A stretch of 61,666 nucleotides of DNA from an uncultured Clostridia bacterium (GCA_947623225.1 CANQGO010000010.1:1-61666); one strand, 5' to 3'. Positions 1 to 9,272 are shown, counted from the stretch's first letter. Notes: generated from the letters alone by a model not told the origin. Made by a program: numbers and translations.

Positions 1-77
1 TAATGTAGCGTTCCGAGCCACCGAGTGTCTCTTCACTTACTCCGCTTGCGCGGAGACAATTCCCGCCGGGAACGCCA
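1..77 (-). repeat. Palindromic intergenic repeat, copy 1
   Basis: This 77-bp block is identical to 191-267. Read on the minus strand it has an outer inverted repeat GCGTTCC/GGAACGC and an inner one TGTCTC/GAGACA around CTCCGC...GCGGAG, so it can fold as a nested hairpin. Related sequence containing GAGTAAGTG and GGAACGCTACATTA appears in plus orientation at 60866-60962. It has no coding character. Confidence 0.85.
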
Positions 78-107
78 TAGGGCGGCTACGCTTTTTGGTC
101 GCAACAG

Positions 108-134
108 AAAAGGGCTCGCTTTGCGTGCCCTTTT
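108..134. terminator. Hairpin with T-run between the two repeats
   Basis: AAAAGGGC (108-115) pairs with GCCCTTTT (127-134), followed by T residues on the plus strand. An outer pair GGGCGGC (80-86) / GCCGCCC (155-161) encloses it. A very similar hairpin follows the tRNA-Ser gene at 61110-61142, so this may be the terminator of an RNA or gene left of the window. Confidence 0.5.
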
Positions 135-190
135 TCTATTGCTTCTTATTGCTTGCCGCCCCGATCTCTTGCCCCGACCTGAATATGAAA

Positions 191-267
191 TAATGTAGCG
201 TTCCGAGCCACCGAGTGTCTCTTCACTTACTCCGCTTGCGCGGAGACAATTCCCGCCGGGAACGCCA
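191..267 (-). repeat. Palindromic intergenic repeat, copy 2
   Basis: Exact second copy of 1-77, 113 bp downstream in the same orientation. The same nested inverted repeats are present. Confidence 0.85.
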
Positions 268-284
268 ATGTACTACTATTTTTA

Positions 285-367
285 ATTTGCAAAAGAAAGG
301 AGGGAACCTCTCGGTTCCCTCTCGTTTTGTTTTGTTGCGACCTGTGCGCTTGTCTCACAGGCGCACA
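285..367 (-). terminator. Double hairpin after the lipoprotein gene
   Basis: Two stems lie just past the minus-strand stop at 373: TGTGCGC/GCGCACA (343-349 with 361-367) and GAGGGAACC/GGTTCCCTC (300-308 with 313-321). On the minus strand the second is followed by CTTTCTTTT; on the plus strand by a T-rich stretch, so it may work both ways. Confidence 0.65.
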
Positions 368-372
368 AGTCT

Positions 373-2397
373 TTATTCCGCCTGGGCTTTTTCCTGATAT
401 TGCACTGTCGTGGACGTATCTTCGCCGGCAACTGTCACAGTGTAGAGGTCCGAAGGCAATTCCTGATCCTGAGGACCGTTATCTTGGAAGTCGGGCATTA
501 TGAATTTTCTGATCTGAATCTTGTATGAACCGTCTTCCAGGTTGAAGTGAGCCACTCCGCTTTCATCGGTGACAGCAGTTATCTCTTCATTGTCGTCGTT
601 GATAACAGAAACCGTGATACCTGCAGGGGCAGCAGATCCGTCTTTTAGTTTGACGGCTATGTCTACCTTGTGAGTGACAGCGGCTTTTTCCGCGATTTTG
701 AAGGTGATATTCTCACCGTAGTCAGAGAAAGCATCTACCGAGATCAGATATGTCTGTCCGGCTTCTACAGAGAAGTCGTGCGATAACGAGTTGTTGCCTA
801 CAGTGAACAGCTGAATAGTACCGGTATCTTCATCGTCTACCTTTTCATGGGTGGAATACACGGTGATCCAAGTGTTTGCGTCTGTAGTGGACACGACATA
901 CACTCCGTCAGTCGTAGCCGTGTAGCTCAGGTGTACAAGACTATTCTCGTCTGCTATTACGTAGTGATAGTCTCCCACCAACTCATCCAATATAAAGGGA
1001 TGGTCTATTGTACCGTCAGGCGATTGGGGGGGGGTAGTTCCTTGTTGTGTAATAGTGAACTCCACGTCGACATTATAATTATACGGGTCGACAGAGAACC
1101 AATATGTTTCACCGGCGGTGAGGGTGAAGCTTAACGTATTTGTTTCTTTTCCATTAAAATTCTTAAACGCAATTCTTCCGTTATCATATTCGTCTTTGGG
1201 TGTGACCATCAGGAATATGTCAATATACGTATTAGTGTCGTTGGAAGATATTGTATAAGTTTCATTTGCGGTTGGAGTGTAAGTTAAATATATCGGCTCC
1301 TCTACGTAAATAGAATACGAATCTGCCAAGGTCGTAATTACATAGGGATTGGCGAGAGTTCCTTCTCCTTCCCACGGGTAGTCGTGTTCTCCACCGCCAA
1401 GCTCACCGCCTTCGGCAATAGTTACTGTATATGTTTCGGGCGTATCGTTGGCTATGCAGAAATAGCAATAAGTTTTACCCTCTTCCAATGATACTACGGC
1501 AGAACCGCCATTTTGAATTATGGGCATAAAACCATCGCTGGGAATAATGACCGCATTTCCCGTTGCCGTGAAAGTATAATTGCCCGTTTTCTCCGGAGTG
1601 AAGGCGTACACAACACCCATTCCGCCGGCTGCGCGAAGTGCGTCATTGGTCAGAGGCACGGTGTTGGTTCCAAGGTGGAAGGTGAGCGGAGAGGACATTG
1701 TACCGACTCTTGCGAGTTCTCTGAAGGTCACTTCGCATGTGGGAGAGTCCTTGCTCACGGTCAGGACGAAGTGTCCTTCCGGATAGTATACTCTGTAATC
1801 GGATTTTTGTCCGGATATGACTATGGTGTACAGTTCGTCTTCCAGTTGGAATACTGCCTTGCCGTCTGCGCCGGTCGTCTTGGTTGCGGCAGGCGTCTTG
1901 CCTGCCAAAGCAGCGTCATTGTCGTCCTCGAGTTCGCCGGCATACAGGGATACGGTCACGCCGTTCGCGGGCTCTTCTTCGTCGACGGTGTTACCATACA
2001 CGTCCAGCAGGGCGGGATAGGTTACGTTGACGGTGTAGGTGTAGCCGGTAGGCTCGGTCTGCTTCTTTGTGACGGTGATGGTGCAGGACGGAGCGTCGGC
2101 GGTGAGTTTGCCGTCGGCGAATTCGTAACCTTCTGCCACACCGGTGAGTGTGGCGGTATAGTCTGCGCCCTCCAGGTCAAAGGTGGCTTTACCGTCTATG
2201 GGAGTTGCTTCTTTGACGAGAGTGCCGTCCGCTTTCTTTATCTGAACTTTCACGTTGTTCAGAGCGGCGGTATCGTTGCATGTCACGTTGACGGTGTAGG
2301 TGACCGTTTTATCTTTGCAGGCGACCAGCGCGATGGCGGATACCGCAAGACAAACGACCATTACCGCAACCAACAGCGTTTTGATAGTTTTGTTCAT
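373..2397 (-). CDS. Surface lipoprotein with Cna-B-like and PPC-like beta domains
   Basis: The 674-residue product starts with a lipoprotein signal (two Lys, hydrophobic core, LVAC with Cys27), so it should be anchored on the outer face of the membrane. Residues ~30-115 and ~118-225 look like Cna-B or carboxypeptidase-regulatory beta-sandwiches ('gkatF.le...Yta.i.G'). About 240-570 holds three repeats resembling bacterial pre-peptidase C-terminal domains (GTxxxPxxl...vyl.yta...Y.i....). A last Cna-B-like module fills ~585-674. AGGAGG lies 6 nt before the ATG. No catalytic motif is visible, so an adhesion or scaffold role is inference. It is transcribed divergently from the next lipoprotein. 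Confidence 0.85.
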   Translation of the reverse strand: MNKTIKTLLVAVMVVCLAVSAIALVACKDKTVTYTVNVTCNDTAALNNVKVQIKKADGTLVKEATPIDGKATFDLEGADYTATLTGVAEGYEFADGKLTADAPSCTITVTKKQTEPTGYTYTVNVTYPALLDVYGNTVDEEEPANGVTVSLYAGELEDDNDAALAGKTPAATKTTGADGKAVFQLEDELYTIVISGQKSDYRVYYPEGHFVLTVSKDSPTCEVTFRELARVGTMSSPLTFHLGTNTVPLTNDALRAAGGMGVVYAFTPEKTGNYTFTATGNAVIIPSDGFMPIIQNGGSAVVSLEEGKTYCYFCIANDTPETYTVTIAEGGELGGGEHDYPWEGEGTLANPYVITTLADSYSIYVEEPIYLTYTPTANETYTISSNDTNTYIDIFLMVTPKDEYDNGRIAFKNFNGKETNTLSFTLTAGETYWFSVDPYNYNVDVEFTITQQGTTPPQSPDGTIDHPFILDELVGDYHYVIADENSLVHLSYTATTDGVYVVSTTDANTWITVYSTHEKVDDEDTGTIQLFTVGNNSLSHDFSVEAGQTYLISVDAFSDYGENITFKIAEKAAVTHKVDIAVKLKDGSAAPAGITVSVINDDNEEITAVTDESGVAHFNLEDGSYKIQIRKFIMPDFQDNGPQDQELPSDLYTVTVAGEDTSTTVQYQEKAQAE

Positions 2398-2486
2398 ACT
2401 TTACCTCCTTATTTTCTTGCAGAGATGCCGTATCTGACCGATCGGACCGTGCAGATAGCGTATATTCTCCGCAAAATTATTGTTTT

Positions 2487-2515
2487 ATTGTAGCACTATA
2501 TTATGAAAAAAGCAA
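2487..2515 (-). promoter_or_regulatory. Sigma-A promoter of the 373-2397 lipoprotein
   Basis: On the minus strand TTGCTT (-35), a 17-bp spacer and TACAAT (-10) lie about 90 bp before the start codon. Confidence 0.6.
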
Positions 2516-2566
2516 ACAAATGCGCCTTATTGTTCGGTAATAAACGAAAAAAGTACGTGCAAGCGA

Positions 2567-2595
2567 TTTACATAATATAATAATTGTGATAAAAT
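2567..2595 (+). promoter_or_regulatory. Sigma-A promoter of the 2627 lipoprotein operon
   Basis: TTTACA, 17 bp, TAAAAT. The rest of 2398-2614 is the AT-rich divergent promoter region shared with the minus-strand lipoprotein gene; nothing else is seen there. Confidence 0.6.
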
Positions 2596-2626
2596 ATAAA
2601 ACAATTCAATTTGAATGAGGCAGCCT

Positions 2627-5600
2627 ATGAATTACAATATTTTCAGACGAATTCTGACAGTTGCCGTTATCTTATTGATGACGGTTTCGATTTTTTTATT
2701 GGGATCTTGCTCCAAGCAAGTGCGCATCTCCTTTGAGACCAACGGCGGAGAGGCTATCGAGGCGCAGAAGGTACAGAAGGGGACTAAGATCACCTTGCCT
2801 CAACTTGCCAACAAGACGGACGGGGGACAGGTGTATATATTCGACGGGTGGAGTGCCTCTCGGGACCTGAGCGGAGATGTGCTGAGCGGAGAGATAGACG
2901 CTCCGAGTAAGAACGCGACATTTTACGCCAGGTGGGTCAAGGGATACTCTGTCACGCTGGATGTCAACGGCGGAAGTCTCGCCGAGACCGTCATATGGCT
3001 CAAGGCGGGAGCGTCCCTGAGCGACGCGGTGAAGAGTATGGTACCGACGGGACCCAATGACAGGGAGTTCATCGGTTGGTATCTCGACGACGTGCTGCTG
3101 GCAGACGGTACTGCCATGCCGAGCGAGAATGTAACGCTGGTAGCGCAATACACGGAGGATCATGTCGTATATTTCACCGACGCTGTGGGAGGAGACGATC
3201 GTCTGTATCGCTATGACGGGGAACCGGACACTTTATATCTCGAGCGGCAGGGTGTAGAACGCAAAGCGGGCACATATAACGCCGATACGGGGATATTCAC
3301 TTTCGTTGACGAGGGGACCGTCATACTTTCCGGCAAGATCAACGGGGAATACTTCTACTATTTCAACAAAACGCTTATGCGCACATATACTCAGCGCGGC
3401 GGTCAAGCCCAACTGAGCATAGGCGACAACTATGTTTCGCAATTCACCGACGCCGAAGGCAATACGGAAGAGGGCGAAGTGGTATTTGACCTCGAGTGGA
3501 ACAATTACCTGTTCCGTTCGGAGCACTTCAGCGAAAATTTCGTATTCGTCACCGATGAGGACGAGACATACTTTGTATTGCAGGATCGCGAAGAGGCGGG
3601 CATATACCGCCCTGTCTCAGGACAATATCCCGCCATCACACTGGACGGCTTGGGCAATTTCAAGTACGACTTCGACCCCGAGCATCCGACATACTACGAT
3701 ATAACGGGAGAGCCGGTACTGCATGCGGAAGGTACGTACGCTATCAACAAGGACGGCTACTATGAGTGCGCCATGTATGTGGGCGCGCAGAAATTGGAAG
3801 ATTTTCTTTTCAGAGTAGTGGACAAGGAGCACAAAACGTTTGAGCGCAGCGACTTCTACGGAGATCTGGACCCGATCGACCACGCGCTCATACTGGACGG
3901 TTTTGGCGGCGGCGTATATATAGACGAGGACGGTATCGAGCACGAAGGCACATACAGTATCGTGCGCGATTGGTGGATGACCGAGGACGCGCGCAGCGCA
4001 TTCCGCGTATGGCTTATCAACTTTGACTACGAAGGGGCTACCGAGGACGTGTATTTTGCATTGCAACAGGACAATAGCGGCAATACTACGGCGTTGTTCT
4101 TCGGCAAGGTCACCAAGAATTCCGTCGGCGGACTGTATACGTTCGATAATGCACTGACGTTGGGAGGAGAGACGTATACGGGCGCATTCATAATGGTGCT
4201 GCTGGATCGCTACAACGAAAGTATGGTATTGGTGAAGATAGACGAGAGCACGCTCTCTTCCGGAGAGACTGTCAACGTATATGCGGCATACTTCACGGGG
4301 ACCGTCACGGCAGTGGAGGGACAGGACAACAGATATCACTTTGCGGACGTCGCCGCAGACGCGCAGATGGATTTTTCCCTCGGCGATGGCACGGCGACCT
4401 ATCTGACGGCGTCGGGCAGCGGCACGGCGGAACTTATACACATATCTGACAATATAGTTGTCGATCCGAATAGCGGCACCGCCACATATATCGACGAGCA
4501 AGGTAGGGAACACAATAATATCTCCTACACACACTCTGTCGGTGAGATATTGGACTTCTACTCATTCCATATAGATGACTCGCTCGACTTGTACTACTAC
4601 CGAGAGATCGGCGAAGAGCAGTTCACTCAAGCGTTGGCAGAAAACATATTGGACTACGACTATATATCGAGAGAGCTTGCCAATGCGTATCCCGCCCGTC
4701 TGTTGCTGGCGCAGGGCACGAACAAGGCGTATATAGCCGTGCCTGTCGGCATAGGCGAGCCTATATTCGTGGGCGAGGGTATATATGCTCAAGTGGCAGG
4801 TTCCGAAGACGAGTACACTTACCACAGCAACTTCTGGGTAGACGGTCTCATCGATTTCTTCGGAGGGGAAGGCTATGAAGCACCGCGCGACGAATTTGTG
4901 GGATATTATGAGAATTTCACATTCCGCAAGCAGCAGAAGGAAGGAGAATGGAAGTTCTTCGAGAGATACGACGACATGCAATTTGCGCTGGACAACTTTG
5001 TATGCGACGGCTACAGCAACAATGCCGTATATACAACGCCGGGCGGAACGGAGCTGGACGGAACGTTTTATCGCATGGAGATCGTAGTGGTATTCACTTG
5101 CGGCGAGGACACATACTACCTGAAGGAGAAGGATGGCAGTATGGTGAATGTCTCTCGCGATGCAGGATTGTACTATCGCTATATGCCGGATGACGTATTT
5201 TTTGCCACATTCGGCCCGGACAGTAGCGGCGAACTGTATGACTATATAGTATTCGACGGAGAAAACAGAGTGACGGTGGTCAATTACGAGGGAGGATTCC
5301 TCGCCAATACGCTTCAGGGAAGCATGGTGCAGACGAGTCGCTGGAGTGATGAGTTACGTGAGTACACGGTGACGGAGGACGTTACGGGACAAGTGTATCG
5401 CATACTGCTCGGTTCTTTCAAAACGATATGGGATGACGAATATCTGGTGTACGACGTGTACAATGAAGCGTACAACGGCGAATGGAATGTAGACGAGACG
5501 TTTGGTATATTGCGTGGCGACGGATACCGCTTGCACTCTGCTACCTATGATGAGGACGGAGACGGCATCGTGGACTACACAGGTACCATGGCGCGCGCCA

Positions 5601-6259
5601 CTTTTGACAAAAGAGACATACAGACGCACGCATACACGGTGGACGAGAACGGCGATACGATAGTATTCACGTACAATCTGAATGACGAGAACACCGCATC
5701 AAAAGTATTCAATGTGATGAGGGCCAGCTCCAGCGGAATGGAATATCTTGTCGAACGCAAATTGATATTCGGTTCCTTTGCTTATTGGGACGCAGGTGTG
5801 CGACCGGGCGAATATATGTACCTGGACGGCAACGGCAAGGCGGAGAGATATGACGCGTCGGGCAGGCTGATAGGCAGAGGTTCCTACCGTATCGCGGCAG
5901 AGATAGATGACGTCAGCTATTACTACAAGGATAACAACGACAAGAACGACAAGAGCGCGAGTTTCTATTTCGCTATATATATAGAACAGGAGAACACTGG
6001 TTCTACCTACTTCGAGTATCGCAGATACAACGGCGACGTGAACGGCGAATACGACTGCGACGACTGGTCGCACCTGTCGGTGAGTTGCTACGGAGAGATA
6101 GTGTATACAGATCCATATGGTGTGGTATACGAGGGCTACTACTCTGTGAGCGGAAACACGATAACGCTTATAACTCATGACGAATCGGGAGTAAGGATCA
6201 CGTTCTTCTTCGACAGATCGATCGGTTATTTTGTGCCTGAAAAGGAGATATCGATATGA
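2627..6259 (+). CDS. Very large lipoprotein with InlB-type B-repeats
   Basis: The 1210-residue product has a lipoprotein signal ending LLGSC (Cys28). Residues ~32-175 contain two or three Listeria-Bacteroides (InlB B-type, Flg_new) repeats: 'F.tnGG....q.v..g......p....g..F.GW........ ..nvtl.A.y'. The remaining ~1000 residues are acidic and rich in Tyr, Gly and Asp, with recurring 'G.Y.i....y......f....' strands that suggest many beta-hairpin modules; I do not recognise a family. ATG at 2627 is preferred to 2615 because TGAGG sits 6 nt upstream of it. The stop overlaps the next start as ATGA. It is probably surface exposed and binds a polymer or protein; that role is inference. Confidence 0.85.
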   Translation: MNYNIFRRILTVAVILLMTVSIFLLGSCSKQVRISFETNGGEAIEAQKVQKGTKITLPQLANKTDGGQVYIFDGWSASRDLSGDVLSGEIDAPSKNATFYARWVKGYSVTLDVNGGSLAETVIWLKAGASLSDAVKSMVPTGPNDREFIGWYLDDVLLADGTAMPSENVTLVAQYTEDHVVYFTDAVGGDDRLYRYDGEPDTLYLERQGVERKAGTYNADTGIFTFVDEGTVILSGKINGEYFYYFNKTLMRTYTQRGGQAQLSIGDNYVSQFTDAEGNTEEGEVVFDLEWNNYLFRSEHFSENFVFVTDEDETYFVLQDREEAGIYRPVSGQYPAITLDGLGNFKYDFDPEHPTYYDITGEPVLHAEGTYAINKDGYYECAMYVGAQKLEDFLFRVVDKEHKTFERSDFYGDLDPIDHALILDGFGGGVYIDEDGIEHEGTYSIVRDWWMTEDARSAFRVWLINFDYEGATEDVYFALQQDNSGNTTALFFGKVTKNSVGGLYTFDNALTLGGETYTGAFIMVLLDRYNESMVLVKIDESTLSSGETVNVYAAYFTGTVTAVEGQDNRYHFADVAADAQMDFSLGDGTATYLTASGSGTAELIHISDNIVVDPNSGTATYIDEQGREHNNISYTHSVGEILDFYSFHIDDSLDLYYYREIGEEQFTQALAENILDYDYISRELANAYPARLLLAQGTNKAYIAVPVGIGEPIFVGEGIYAQVAGSEDEYTYHSNFWVDGLIDFFGGEGYEAPRDEFVGYYENFTFRKQQKEGEWKFFERYDDMQFALDNFVCDGYSNNAVYTTPGGTELDGTFYRMEIVVVFTCGEDTYYLKEKDGSMVNVSRDAGLYYRYMPDDVFFATFGPDSSGELYDYIVFDGENRVTVVNYEGGFLANTLQGSMVQTSRWSDELREYTVTEDVTGQVYRILLGSFKTIWDDEYLVYDVYNEAYNGEWNVDETFGILRGDGYRLHSATYDEDGDGIVDYTGTMARATFDKRDIQTHAYTVDENGDTIVFTYNLNDENTASKVFNVMRASSSGMEYLVERKLIFGSFAYWDAGVRPGEYMYLDGNGKAERYDASGRLIGRGSYRIAAEIDDVSYYYKDNNDKNDKSASFYFAIYIEQENTGSTYFEYRRYNGDVNGEYDCDDWSHLSVSCYGEIVYTDPYGVVYEGYYSVSGNTITLITHDESGVRITFFFDRSIGYFVPEKEISI

Positions 6260-7827
6260 AGTTTGGCAAATACAAGGTAATGTTACTGCTTCTGGGACTG
6301 ATCGCGTTGTGCGCGGTGCTGTTGACTGCCTGCAAAAAGTGCGAGACTCATCAATGGGAAGAGATATCAAATACTGCCACATGCACCGAACCGGGCGTGA
6401 TCACAAGCAGATGCTCCGTGTGCGGAGAGGAGATGACGACAAAATCTCCTGCGCTCGGACATGATTGGGATAGCGAGAGCATAGAAGTATTGGAAGCGTC
6501 CACTTGCACCAAGGCGGGTAAGGCTACTCACAAGTGTGCACGGTGTAGTCAGAGTGAGGAGTACGATCTGCCTCTCGCCGAGCACAATTACCGTCCCGAC
6601 TTTATCAATTCCGTTGTCGCTACTTGTACCAAGCCCGGACTGGATATAAAAATATGCAGAAATTGTCAGAACAGACAGGAGACTGAGTTAGAGCCTCTCG
6701 GTCATGACTTCACGGGTACCGCTGTGGTGGTGAAGGAAGCCACCTGTCTTGAAGAGGGCGAGAGAAGGATACAATGCAAGCGTGCCGGCTGCGACGGCGA
6801 TGGGACCAATACGCCCGCGGTGAAGAGTCTGGCGATAGAGCCGCTCGGTCACAATTGGCAGACGGGTAGCACTATAGATAAGGAGCCAACTTTCGCGGAA
6901 GAAGGCTCGCGCTCCGTCCATTGCCTGCGTTGTGAGGAGACAAAGGATAGGCAGTCTATTCCGAAGTTGGTGGAGAACGAACCTGTAGAATACAAGTTCC
7001 GTGTCGCTCGCTGCAACGGGGAGACGATACAGACGGGGCTGTCTGCCATTACTTTGAATGTGTACGATTCAGAGGGCGACGTGGTCGCCACGTCCAGTAG
7101 AAGTAATTTCGCCAATGGTATCATGACTGTCAGTTTGGTCCCTGCCGACTACACCGTGAAGATAGAGGGTCTGCCGGATGGCTACCACGCCGAGAGCGAA
7201 TATGCCATAGCACCAGGAAGTCTGGAGAAGGATCTGATCGTGACCGCATCTCTGTTGCCTGCAGAGCAAGCGAATAACAATACAAAATACGGAAAAGGCT
7301 CTGTCCTGCATGATTATACGTTTACGGACGTACGTTCGCGTCAGTCCGTTACGCTGAGCGAGCTGCTTGAGCAGAAGAAGATAGTGTTGCTCAACTTCTT
7401 TTTCTCAGATTGCAGTGCTTGCCAATCGGAGATGCCGGGGCTGATCAGTGCGTACAATATTTACAAGGATGAGATAGCCATAGTCATGCTGGACGTAGTA
7501 CCTTATGATACGCCGCAGAAGATCCGTGACGAATTTCTTTCTCCGTTCAATGTGCCTGATACCGTATGGACAGTGCAGGACCTTACTCCGAACAACGCCG
7601 TTGCCGGAGCCACTTACAACAATATCTGCGAAAAATTCGGTTTCCAATCTGCGCCGCAGAATGTAATAATAGACCAAGAGGGCGTAGTGGTGTATGTACA
7701 TCAAGGTGCAACGAGTGAGATGGAGTACAGATCGATATTCCAACAATATACGAGTGCTCCGTACTATATAGAGGGGGAATCAACAGCCATACAACACGCA
7801 ATTCTTCCTGAGAAAGAAGAGTACTGA
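6256..7827 (+). CDS. Lipoprotein with Cys-rich repeats and C-terminal thioredoxin-like domain
   Basis: The 523-residue product has a lipobox LTAC (Cys26). Residues ~28-240 contain five repeats of the type 'TC...G....+C..C.......lGH.w', a Cys/His-rich module common in clostridial surface proteins. A Cna-B-like stretch (~243-335) follows, then a TlpA/redoxin domain (~345-510) with CSAC at 386-389 in FFFSDCSACQSEMP and the cis-Pro loop SAPQ. The CxxC suggests extracytoplasmic thiol-disulfide exchange, perhaps keeping the Cys repeats or the partner lipoprotein in a given redox state. AAAGGAG precedes the start, and a 4-bp ATGA overlap couples it to the upstream lipoprotein. The domain call is firm; substrate and role are inferred. 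Confidence 0.88.
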   Translation: MKFGKYKVMLLLLGLIALCAVLLTACKKCETHQWEEISNTATCTEPGVITSRCSVCGEEMTTKSPALGHDWDSESIEVLEASTCTKAGKATHKCARCSQSEEYDLPLAEHNYRPDFINSVVATCTKPGLDIKICRNCQNRQETELEPLGHDFTGTAVVVKEATCLEEGERRIQCKRAGCDGDGTNTPAVKSLAIEPLGHNWQTGSTIDKEPTFAEEGSRSVHCLRCEETKDRQSIPKLVENEPVEYKFRVARCNGETIQTGLSAITLNVYDSEGDVVATSSRSNFANGIMTVSLVPADYTVKIEGLPDGYHAESEYAIAPGSLEKDLIVTASLLPAEQANNNTKYGKGSVLHDYTFTDVRSRQSVTLSELLEQKKIVLLNFFFSDCSACQSEMPGLISAYNIYKDEIAIVMLDVVPYDTPQKIRDEFLSPFNVPDTVWTVQDLTPNNAVAGATYNNICEKFGFQSAPQNVIIDQEGVVVYVHQGATSEMEYRSIFQQYTSAPYYIEGESTAIQHAILPEKEEY

Positions 7828-7855
7828 GAGATATTCAAAAATATTTTATGAAAAA

Positions 7856-7881
7856 GCCCCGAAAGCGATCGCTTTCGGGGC
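7856..7881. terminator. Bidirectional terminator between convergent genes
   Basis: A perfect 26-bp palindrome (GCCCCGAAAGCGA and its complement) is flanked by A-rich and T-rich tracts and serves both the lipoprotein operon and the AraC gene. Confidence 0.85.
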
Positions 7882-7893
7882 GCAATTTTTGGA

Positions 7894-8796
7894 CTAAACA
7901 CGTTGTCGGCGAAATTCGCGCGGGGTCATACCGTATTGTTTTTTGAATTGGCGGTTGAAGTAACTGACGTTGTTGAATCCCACCGCATAGGCGATGGATG
8001 CGATATCGTCATCGGAATCACGAAGCATCCTGCCCGCTATGGTGAGGCGGTAATTGTTTACATAGTCCACGCAACTGACGCCGGTGTATTGTTTGAAGAG
8101 TTTCATTATATAGAATTCGCTGTAGTCGCAATATTTTGCGATTTTTTCTATGGTTATATCGTTCATATACTCGGCGCGGATATATTCCAATGCGCGACGG
8201 ACAGTATATTGGTGTTTGTCCTCCACTTCGTTGGGCGTCACGTCCATCAGGCGATTGTTGTACAGGTGGTAAAACATCCAATACAGATTTGCCTTGATAT
8301 CCAATTCCGCTCCTTCGCGTTCGATATCACACATAAGTATGGAAGTCATACTTTGGTCGAACGGATGATACCACCCGTCGTAAGGGTGTACCATAACGGG
8401 CACGGAGTGTTTGTCGCTGAGAAGGGGCGCGAAGTATTTGAGCGTGCACAGATCCGCCTCCCCCGTCTCCAGCAGACGCAAGTTGAATACGATGGCGTCT
8501 ATTTCCATGTCATAGTTCTCATCCCTATTGATGGAGTGCATGACGAAGGGGCGCAGTATGATGATATCCCCCTCCTGAGCGTCGTACCTCTTACCATCCA
8601 CGCAGAAGTATCCTCTGCCGCTCTGGACGCGTATGATCTCCATCTCTTCGTGCCAATGGATCGGATAGAAGGGTAGCATGGCGGATATACTGGTGTGATA
8701 CTTGGCGAAAGGAAGCAACGCCGTACCGTGTACGGTTTTTTCCTTGTACTGCTGTACCGTTTTGTCATTCAGCTTGTGATAATCGTCAAACTTCAA
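7894..8796 (-). CDS. AraC-family transcriptional regulator with cupin sensor
   Basis: The 300-residue product has an N-terminal cupin fold (HWHEEMEI..., 'G.Y...g..y...eGDiiil.p...H') for an effector, probably a sugar or metabolite. The C-terminal AraC DNA-binding domain (~200-300) carries two helix-turn-helix motifs, the second ending in the family signature 'aiA.avGFnnvsYFnr.FKk.yGmTP.eFRr'. I chose TTG at 8796 because AGAGG lies 6 nt upstream and because a promoter (TTTGCA-17-TATAAT at 8858-8830) would be inside the coding region if the longer reading from 8871 were used. It faces two tiny genes across a shared operator-like region, so it probably controls them. Confidence 0.88.
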   Translation of the reverse strand: MKFDDYHKLNDKTVQQYKEKTVHGTALLPFAKYHTSISAMLPFYPIHWHEEMEIIRVQSGRGYFCVDGKRYDAQEGDIIILRPFVMHSINRDENYDMEIDAIVFNLRLLETGEADLCTLKYFAPLLSDKHSVPVMVHPYDGWYHPFDQSMTSILMCDIEREGAELDIKANLYWMFYHLYNNRLMDVTPNEVEDKHQYTVRRALEYIRAEYMNDITIEKIAKYCDYSEFYIMKLFKQYTGVSCVDYVNNYRLTIAGRMLRDSDDDIASIAYAVGFNNVSYFNRQFKKQYGMTPREFRRQRV

Positions 8797-8812
8797 TTTG
8801 CGCCTCTGTTCC

Positions 8813-8820
8813 GTCCAAAT
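8813..8820 (-). promoter_or_regulatory. Candidate AraC operator half-site 1
   Basis: GTCCAAAT is the exact complement of ATTTGGAC at 8915-8922. The two arms bracket both divergent promoters. Assignment to the adjacent AraC protein is inference. Confidence 0.35.
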
Positions 8821-8829
8821 TACACTAAC

Positions 8830-8858
8830 ATTATACACGACCTTGAAATATTTGCAAA
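8830..8858 (-). promoter_or_regulatory. Promoter of the AraC gene
   Basis: Minus strand TTTGCA, 17-bp spacer, TATAAT. The predicted start of transcription near 8823 is ~27 nt before the TTG start. Confidence 0.6.
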
Positions 8859-8905
8859 CAAAATTCATCAAAAAAACAGGATAGTGTTAGTTCTTTGCAA
8901 GATAA

Positions 8906-8937
8906 TATAATCTGATTTGGACTATTGGCAATATAAT
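8906..8937 (+). promoter_or_regulatory. Probable activated promoter of the tiny ORFs, with half-site 2
   Basis: Two TATAAT boxes (8906-8911, 8932-8937) lie upstream of the first small ORF, neither with a good -35. ATTTGGAC (8915-8922) sits between them. A missing -35 is typical of promoters that need an activator such as an AraC protein. Confidence 0.4.
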
Positions 8938-8970
8938 GTAAGCGTAAAACGAACAAGGAGGAAATAGAAA

Positions 8971-9081
8971 ATGTTCTTTCAGAAAGATGTTTATACGGAA
9001 AACGGCGACTATCGTGAACCGGACGGGAACTACATATTTGCTCTCGGTTACGCCATGATTTTCAATGAATTGGGTCAATAG
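8971..9081 (+). CDS. Small protein, 36 residues, unknown function
   Basis: ATG at 8971 is preceded by AAGGAGG at 9-nt spacing, among the best ribosome sites in the window, and the frame closes with TAG. The product starts MFFQKDVYTENG and is mixed polar and aromatic, with no signal or membrane span. I do not recognise it. Its strong ribosome site, its pairing with a second tiny ORF and its position opposite an AraC regulator argue that it is translated. Confidence 0.55.
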   Translation: MFFQKDVYTENGDYREPDGNYIFALGYAMIFNELGQ

Positions 9082-9122
9082 ACCGGTTCAAATTCAACTA
9101 AACTAACAGGAGGTAAAACGTC

Positions 9123-9245
9123 ATGCTGAGTTATTATCAAGATTACCGCGATGAGCAAAGAGATGCCTGCGACATTTGCGAACAGCAATCGGCATATATC
9201 ATCGCTTTGGCGCTTAACAATGCCTGCATACAGATAGGAAAGTAA
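9123..9245 (+). CDS. Small Cys-containing protein, 40 residues, unknown function
   Basis: ATG at 9123 follows AGGAGGT at 8-nt spacing. The product starts MLSYYQDYRDEQRDAC and has three Cys, two as CDIC, with a hydrophobic C-terminal half. It is not recognised. It ends 27 bp before a strong terminator, so 8971-9245 forms a two-cistron unit. It could be a peptide or a small redox or metal-binding protein; neither is shown. Confidence 0.55.
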   Translation: MLSYYQDYRDEQRDACDICEQQSAYIIALALNNACIQIGK

Positions 9246-9272
9246 TTTTGCTTATTTGTTTTCTTCTCTTTG

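Noticed and set aside
8797..8871. Longer N-terminus of the AraC regulator
   Set aside because: A promoter lies inside it, and the TTG at 8796 has a proper ribosome site.
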